Shown: positions 58,230 through 64,000 of the stretch, one piece after another
Numbering within the stretch: the first letter of the stretch is position 1
Layout: the number at the start of each line of letters is the position of its first letter
From: Actinernus sp. WN-2022
Lineage: Eukaryota; Cnidaria; Anthozoa; Actiniaria; Actinernidae
Assembly (NCBI GenBank): GCA_030867875.1
Contig: JAOWCC010001751.1
Coordinates: 25,102,369-25,166,368 of the forward strand
Direction: 5' to 3'
DNA: 64,000 nt
Program-made: the position numbers and the translations under genes
Notes under the pieces: model-generated
Seen by the model: only the letters and a program-made list of their open reading frames with translations
What the model was told of the DNA's origin: nothing
Databases searched by the model: none

Positions 58230-58710
58230 CTAATATATCCCCTTATTTCGTACACTATACTAGCATGGGGTAGTGCCTAAAATCAGTCCCAAAAAAGTAC
58301 AAACGAAACAAAACCAAGTCGTTAGGTTAATATTCTTTGCAGTTTCATTTGGGAATACAGAAAGCGCCCTACCCCTGCTTAATCTCCTAGACATTCTCAT
58401 AGTAAATAATGTTTATTGTTTACACACACTAAATTTCGCCCGTCAATGGCACAAAGGACAACTACCAGCTATATTCGATGATTTCTTCCAATACGCTAGC
58501 CATGTTCACTCCCACAACAGCAGGTACGTGGCTAATCAATTTTTTTACAAATGACGCGTTAGAACAAATACTGGAAAACTAACAATTTCTTACATGCCGA
58601 CTGAAATGTGGCAAAAACTCCCTGCTCACCTTAAGGAACTAACTGTATTTTCATTCTCAAAAAATGTAAAGCAATATTTACTATCAGAGCAATGCACCTA
58701 AGTCAATATT
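58230..58710 (+). pseudogene. LINE reverse transcriptase C-terminal fragment
   Basis: The frame 58273-58554 reads QTKQNQVVRLIFFA, ESALPLLNLLDILIVNNVYC and HVHSHNSRYVANQFF, followed in another frame by LPAHLKEL. This is the terminal region of a non-LTR reverse transcriptase ORF, a different subfamily from its neighbour. A LINE-like 3' end with AATAAAGAATTGAATTGAAT lies near 58950-58970. Confidence 0.7.
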
Positions 58711-59299
58711 TCATCTCACTATATCATTTATTCTAACTTATTCATATATTATACTGTACTTTATATCTCTCTACTTTCCTAATATCCATTTATAGTTAGA
58801 CCCAAAATGCTGGGGGCTAACTCGATAACTTTACGGTTTATTTAGCTCCAAGCTCAAATGTCAATTAAATATCTGATTTTGTAAATAACCAGTGCTACTA
58901 TTAATTAAGTAACAAGTATCTCTTATCTATGTAATCTATGTAGTGAGCATAATAAAGAATTGAATTGAATAAACTTATGATTACTTCTAGTATTTTATAC
59001 ATTAACGTGGCCTTTTGTTTTGTGCAACTGGTTGAGATTTTCACAGCCGAGTTTATTTAGGAGGACCTGAGTACTCGTGTCAAAATCAGATTTCGTTGAT
59101 TCTTGCTGCGCTGTCTTTACAGCTTATCACGGAGGTCCTGACTCAGGCCATCCCAAACACAACTACAATAATCAAAATATGGCTCAACGAGTAAATTTGG
59201 GTAAATTTTCTGGCCTTTACTTTCGTTAATCAAATGTCGAGAGCTTTTGCTCATAATTATGAATGCCATATACATCTAATATTACATCTAAAGCCAACA

Positions 59300-59563
59300 A
59301 AACGTTGTTCTTTATATCTGTTAAAAAACGAGCATACGAATCGCTTGTTAGACCCAGGCTTGAATACGCATCAGAGGCCTGGAACCCTCATACTGATTCT
59401 AGTTTAGTTTAGTTTATTGAGTTCGTCACATCATTTGTGACAAGGGAAGGAAACAGAGCTCTCGCCCCAATTGACATCCAGCCCTTAGTCCTACGGTTTT
59501 ACGTCCTTATCCGAGAAGACGTGAAGGTCTAACCATTTGCAGTTGTTTCACAAAGGCAGCACC

Positions 59564-59602
<39 letters not shown>

Positions 59603-60110
59603 CTGGGGTTTGAACCCGCGACCTCCCGCACAACAGACCGGAGCTTAACCACTGAGATAACCGGGAGGCGGTATGTGCTAACCGGGAGGCGGTATTCTAA
59701 TATATCTAAGTTAGAACAAACTCAAAAGACTGCAGCAAGGTTCGTCTGCAATAACTATGATCGATATACTAGCACCTCCGACCTCGTTACTTCGCTGGCC
59801 TGAGACACTCTTGAGAATCGAAGACTTGCCCAGCAGGCCACTATGTTTTATAAAATTCGTAATGGCCTGGTGGACATAGACTTCCCTCACAATATTGTCC
59901 CTAACCCCAGACACAATAATCTGTATTACTGCCAACCTGCGTGTAATGTCTTGGCCTTTAGCTACTCTTTCTACGTCCGAACAATTCATGTATGGAATAA
60001 GGTACCTGTTCACGTAGCTAACAATCCGTCATTAGCATTAATTTCTAGCATTATTGGCCCTGTGATCAAGTCCATGAAGCCTCCTCCACATCTGAGGCAA
60101 TTATAATTTG
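59300..60110 (+). pseudogene. LINE 3' fragment split by a SINE
   Basis: Before the SINE the plus strand encodes KKRAYESLVRPRLEYASEAW, and after it KLEQTQKTAARFVCNNYDRY, then MFYKIRNGLVDIDFP and WNKVPVHVANNPSL. These are consecutive parts of the C-terminal region of one non-LTR reverse transcriptase, so the SINE at 59402-59692 was inserted into it. Confidence 0.85.
59402..59692 (-). mobile_element. tRNA-derived SINE inserted in a LINE
   Basis: Read on the minus strand, a head CCTCCCGGTTATCTCAGTGG contains a Pol III A box (near 59655) and CGGGTTCAAACCCC a B box (near 59612), followed by a body shared with 370-528 and an AAACTAAACT-type tail. ATTCTA flanks both ends as a target duplication. The head motif GGGAGGCGGTAT is present twice, so the 5' end was partly duplicated. 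Confidence 0.85.
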
Positions 60111-60399
60111 TTTATATATTATATGTTTATTTAAAATAGCTCACATTTACATGGCTATTTATTATACCTGTATTTACCTATTATTGTCCACACTTGCACT
60201 ATTTTATTGACTTTGTACTTCACCATTGTATTGTAACTAGCTTTAAGCTTTCCTATTATTTTATGCACCTTCCGGTATTAGTGTATACTATCCAAGGAAG
60301 TAAAAATCTAAGATCTAAGATGATACTTGAACAAGTGGTATCTTTTAGTCGATCAGGTGCAGTCAACAATATCATTACATGTACTAAAATAAATTATAC

Positions 60400-60520
60400 T
60401 TGTGGTTCAGAAAATGAGTATGAATCCCTATGGTTGTAATTGAAAAGAATCATCCACACATTATTATTTGTGGCGTTATTTATAGACATCCAAATGCTAA
60501 ACTACTGGTTATATCTTTCC
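60400..60520 (+). pseudogene. LINE endonuclease fragment
   Basis: The plus strand encodes ENEYESLWL and then HIIICGVIYRHPNAKL in a second frame. These match the endonuclease of the LINE at 49.4 kb (LWVEF...CGLIYRHPNAKL). It is only about 120 bp long. Confidence 0.75.
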
Positions 60521-60590
60521 CACCACTCTTAACACATGACCATATTTGCTGCAATATAGAGTGTTTGAGCTGCAAGAGTTCAATCTTTGT

Positions 60591-60814
60591 CTACTTTATA
60601 AAGTATTTCATTGACAAAAATCCACCTACAGTACCAACTGCCAGCACACTCATCACGAACATTGGTACAGTAGGCAGGCATCTCTTCAGGAAACTCAACG
60701 GAGTAGTAGATAGTGGTTCCTGTTGATTGATTTCTGTACAGGAGATTTTGCCCATCTTGTACAGTACTTCGCGAGCTGCTCTTTCTCCTGACTGTACAGC
60801 GCCATCCATGGATC
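60591..60814 (-). CDS. Monoamine-oxidase-like flavoenzyme, last exon
   Basis: Flavin monoamine oxidases oxidatively deaminate amines and sit on the outer mitochondrial membrane through a C-terminal helix. This exon follows acceptor CTTTACAG, enters in phase 1, and encodes GSMDGAVQSGERAAREVLYK then MGKI, the conserved FAD-binding C-terminal motif (GxMxGAVxxGERAAREVL), a linker, and then a single hydrophobic segment (VMSVLAVGTVGGFLSM) ending KYFIK. The tail is typical of MAO-A/B. Upstream exons should lie to the right; none was found before the window end. An LSD or spermine-oxidase relative is less likely because of the tail anchor. Confidence 0.85.
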
Positions 60815-61052
60815 CTGTAAAGATGCACAAATAGGATATTTTCATTATGGTGCCATTTTACTACAACTACCAGAATCCTTTCCAAATTATTATTATTATT
60901 CAGATTTTAAAACTCCTTTGAGAATTTCAAAACAATGGTCCAAATTTGAGGAAGAAAAGGATTCATGCAACAATTGCTGGTAGTTGTAGTATGCAATGTC
61001 ATCATGCAAAATGTCCTATGGAATGGAACATATGTGCATGGGCTTTTACAAA

Positions 61053-61070
61053 AAAAAAAAAAAAAAAAAT
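61053..61070 (+). repeat. Poly-A run
   Basis: Nineteen or so A (poly-T on the minus strand) directly at the 3' side of the minus-strand LINE that follows, next to its AATAAA signal. Confidence 0.7.
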
Positions 61071-61074
61071 AGTC

Positions 61075-62720
61075 TTTATTGATAATCAAGGAAACAAATT
61101 CCAAACAACAGACGTGTTTGGATTACAAATGGCTGAATAAACATCTCTTTATAAAAACGCTCTTAAAGCGTTCTGTTCTTACACGAGGAAGAATATAAGA
61201 ATGTCCCCTGTCTCGAAGCTTGCGTGTTTTCACAGGAGTGAGTAAGTCAGCTAAGGCAGTTGTGGTACGTGGATTAGTAATTCTCTCCCACAACTTCATA
61301 TCCTTTTCAGCCAGAATATCTAAGATACAATATTTAACACTGTTTAGAAAATACTGACTTAAAAGCTCTGGCAAAAAAATTATCTATACGACTAAGATAT
61401 TTACAATAGAAGGCACAACCCCATACCTCCAAGTCATATGTAAAAATAGATAAAATAAGACTCTGAAAGAGAAGGTCCAGATAACTGGCTGAAAAACCAT
61501 AATACATGTATTTACAAACTCGTAGAATGTATAAACGACAACTGGCTTTTGACAACAAGTGCTCTAAATGAATGTCCCAGTTACAAGGGTTTTCGTCAAA
61601 GGTAACACCCAGAAGCTTCAGACTGGATTTCCGCTCTATAAAGTGCAGGGGTTCAGGTGGAATCTTTGCGGACTTCCCCCTCAGTAACATTTCCCATGTC
61701 TTTTTTAGATTGAAGTTCATGCGATTGTTCTCTGTCCATTTCATAATAGATTGAACTTCTATTTCACACTGATTGCTATCACACTTGGAGTTTACAGGTA
61801 TGCAGAGTAAAATATCATCAGCGTACTTAACAAGTAGATTCCTAGATGGACTTACAGCTTTAATGTCATTTACAATGATAGAAAAAAGAACAGGACCAAA
61901 GACTGTCCCTTGAGATAATTAGTGGCAATACTATCAACAACAACTCTCTGTTGTCTATCTTGCAAAAAACTCACTATCCAGTTAAATACATAAGGATTGA
62001 TATCAAGATTATTTAGCTTACGACAGAGGATATCATGTGGTACTGAGTCGAAAGCTTTGCTAAAATCGAAAGAAAATCCAACCATTTGAGCCATGCATGC
62101 TGACACTTAATTAGAGCCATGGTGGTATTATGGCCTTTACGATAGGCAAATTGATAAAGATCAACAAATTTATTTACATTGCTTGCAAACTCAAATTTAA
62201 ATACTACCCTTTCAAAAAGTATCAAAATAATATTAGTAAGTGATATAGGCCTGAGCTGATTACAGGTATTAAAAGGAGATTCTTTAGGTAAAGGTTTTAT
62301 GTTAGCTAACTTCCATGTACTAGGAATAGTATGATGCTTAAGAGAGCTATTAAAAATATTGGTTACAACAGGTGCTAAGTCAAATGCAAAATCTCTCCAC
62401 AACCAATATGGGAGTTGGTCTGGACCCACAGCAGTTCTCTTTAGCTTGAGTAGGAACTGTCTGACATCGTATATAGAAATCTCAGGGATCCTAGTGCCGT
62501 TTGGGATGCTCATGAATTCCGGAGCTGTAAAATCAGGATCAGTGTTTATAGCACAGAAGTAATTATTAATATCATCTGGGTCAATTATAGAACTAACAGG
62601 CACATGAGAAGACTTTCTGCCTGTGATAGAGTTGACAGTAGACCACCATGACTTAGATCCTTTATCATGCCGGTTAATGTGTTTCTTTAAGGCGAGTATT
62701 TGATTTTTCCTAATCAAGCA
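61075..62720 (-). pseudogene. Decayed LINE reverse transcriptase
   Basis: Minus-strand frames 62717-62013, 62106-61870, 61744-61334 and 61374-61123 carry, in order, SKSWWSTVNSITGR, LKRTAVGPDQLPYWLW, LANIKPLPKE, QLRPISLTNIILILFERVV, FDFSKAFDSVPHDIL, a frame-broken VKYADDILL, FNLKKTWEMLL and LLGVTFDE. This is the reverse transcriptase of a non-LTR element different from the one at 46.6 kb. The endonuclease is missing. At least three frame breaks make it inactive. Confidence 0.87.
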
Positions 62721-63136
62721 GTTTATTTTTTTCTATGAGAGTTTGGTAGGCTGTGTTATCATTTCCATCACACGGCAGCCATGTTGAGTCCCATAAGAAA
62801 GAAAAAACCTTGTTTTCGACCAGTAAACTCACCAGTGCCAGGCTACCAGGGCCAAAACCATTGTTTTATCCAAGATGGCCAAACTTGATAATAGCCCATT
62901 GTGGATTAATTTCTGCTGCTGATTTAGATTTTTTTGCATGTCATTCTCAGGGTAGGTTTATGTTTTATAGGTAAAGTTGCATTTTGAGAGTAAGCCTAGC
63001 AACTCGGATGTGTCCAACAGCCCTACCAGGATTGTAACCATTATAGCAGATTGCTGTACCCTTAGATACAACATCCTCTCCAATTTGGCTAGAATGAATG
63101 TTCTGAAGTTTGCAATGTCAATGAGGAGAATTAGGA
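62721..63136. other. Intergenic or MAO intron, nothing recognised
   Basis: No exon of the amine oxidase or other gene could be identified. Short open frames lack recognisable content. Confidence 0.4.
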
Positions 63137-63765
63137 TATGGGCCACGTCAGGCAAAAAGGGCCTGGACGACATAATATGTAAATGTATTTTGAAATTGCA
63201 CCATGTATTTTATACTTGTGGTGCGATTACAATATCCATCGCAAACGCCACATTGTGCTACTAACAAGTAGTGTTGATTTCATGAAATTAACCAGTGAAA
63301 TCGAAGACAAAATTTATGATATTTTTACACAAGGATGTGATCACAATTTTAGCAAGCACAAATGATTCCTTATCATCAGACGATTGTTTCAAGGTGTAAC
63401 TTGTACTATTGCTAAAATCATATTATGAGCTACGGGGAGTAGAATGACTGCAGAAAATAATTATTTGGGCCAAAAAGTGATCATCTCGTTCATCTTATTT
63501 ATGTTTCACTCTTTAATGCCAGCAGGTATAAATGAATATCATACATCAAAATCATCCCCTCTTGACAGGATTCCTAATTTTTGTGGTCATATTTGTGATT
63601 GGACTCGGGCATCAAAATCATGTAAATTTCACCCCAGATTTTTGTTGTCAATTTCTTGTCAAGAATACGATACAATCTTCAACCTGTTATTATGAACACC
63701 ATTGTAGGAATTATTTAACTTGAATGTCGTCTGGGCCCTTTTTGCCTGATGAGGCCCATATATGA
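63137..63765. mobile_element. MITE with long inverted repeats
   Basis: ATATGGGCCACGTCAGGCAA then AAAGGGCC...GACGACAT at the left is mirrored on the right (ATGTCGTC...GGGCCCTTTTTGCCTGATGA then GGCCCATAT). Arms are about 37 bp with a few mismatches; the unit is about 629 bp and has no transposase. Confidence 0.82.
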
Positions 63766-64000
63766 TAGGTCAGGAAATTCATCTTCTGAGTTGACATGTT
63801 CTGAGTATTTTTGGTTTAGAAGATTTTAGCAGGGACCAGCGTAAATTTATAATGAAAATAATTATGATAAACTGGGCTATTTTGATCACCTGGAGTAAAA
63901 TATTTTTTTTGTCAGGATCCTAAAGTCATTGGGGAACCGATATATTTAGTCTACATGTATCAATCTTGTGGACAGGAAGCTATGCCCAATCCTGAATACA

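Noticed and set aside
63444..63723. Overlapping frames at the right end as an upstream amine-oxidase exon
   Set aside because: They are on the wrong strand for that gene and lie inside a MITE.

Overview
The window looks like a piece of a cnidarian nuclear genome, most likely a stony coral or other anthozoan. The genes are intron-rich and animal-like, one gene carries three ShKT domains (a fold very common in Cnidaria), base composition is AT-rich, and the space between exons is packed with mobile elements. No species can be named from the sequence alone. All exon joins below were worked out by eye from reading frame, splice-site consensus and protein family knowledge.

Layout. 3133-13866 (minus): the first four coding exons of cytosolic seryl-tRNA synthetase (SARS1). 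The rest lies left of the window. Its large third intron holds two apparently identical 1019-bp TTAA-flanked (piggyBac-like) elements and several MITEs. 14580-15990 (plus): a broken LINE. 18460-28441 (plus): a five-exon gene for a predicted 378-residue secreted protein with a signal peptide, three ShKT domains and a C-terminal HExxH metallopeptidase-like domain. Its introns hold a SINE-like repeat, a LINE 3' end, MITEs and a dense cluster of foldback repeats (26340-27930). 30147-30840 (minus): the last two exons of an ATOX1-type copper chaperone. 31143-31290: a repeat tail with a degenerate hammerhead-ribozyme-like core. 39810-41414 (minus): an intact intronless SNW1/SKIP splicing-factor gene. 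42800-45085: a patchwork of direct and inverted repeats. 45111-51936 (minus): a decayed BEL/Pao retrotransposon split by a nearly intact LINE. 51937-56839 (plus): a decayed Gypsy-type retrotransposon, itself split by a 961-bp foldback insertion. 56885-60520: LINE fragments, one split by a tRNA-derived SINE. 60591-60814 (minus): the last exon of a monoamine-oxidase-like flavoenzyme. 61075-62720 (minus): another decayed LINE. 63137-63765: a MITE.

The cellular genes are unrelated housekeeping or secreted functions (translation, copper delivery, splicing, amine oxidation, a secreted putative peptidase) and do not form an operon or obvious cluster. The most unusual cellular gene is the ShKT-HExxH protein. 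The most unusual structural signals are nested insertions with readable target-site duplications, the two identical piggyBac-like elements, and many foldback palindromes with similar CTCGGG-type apices.
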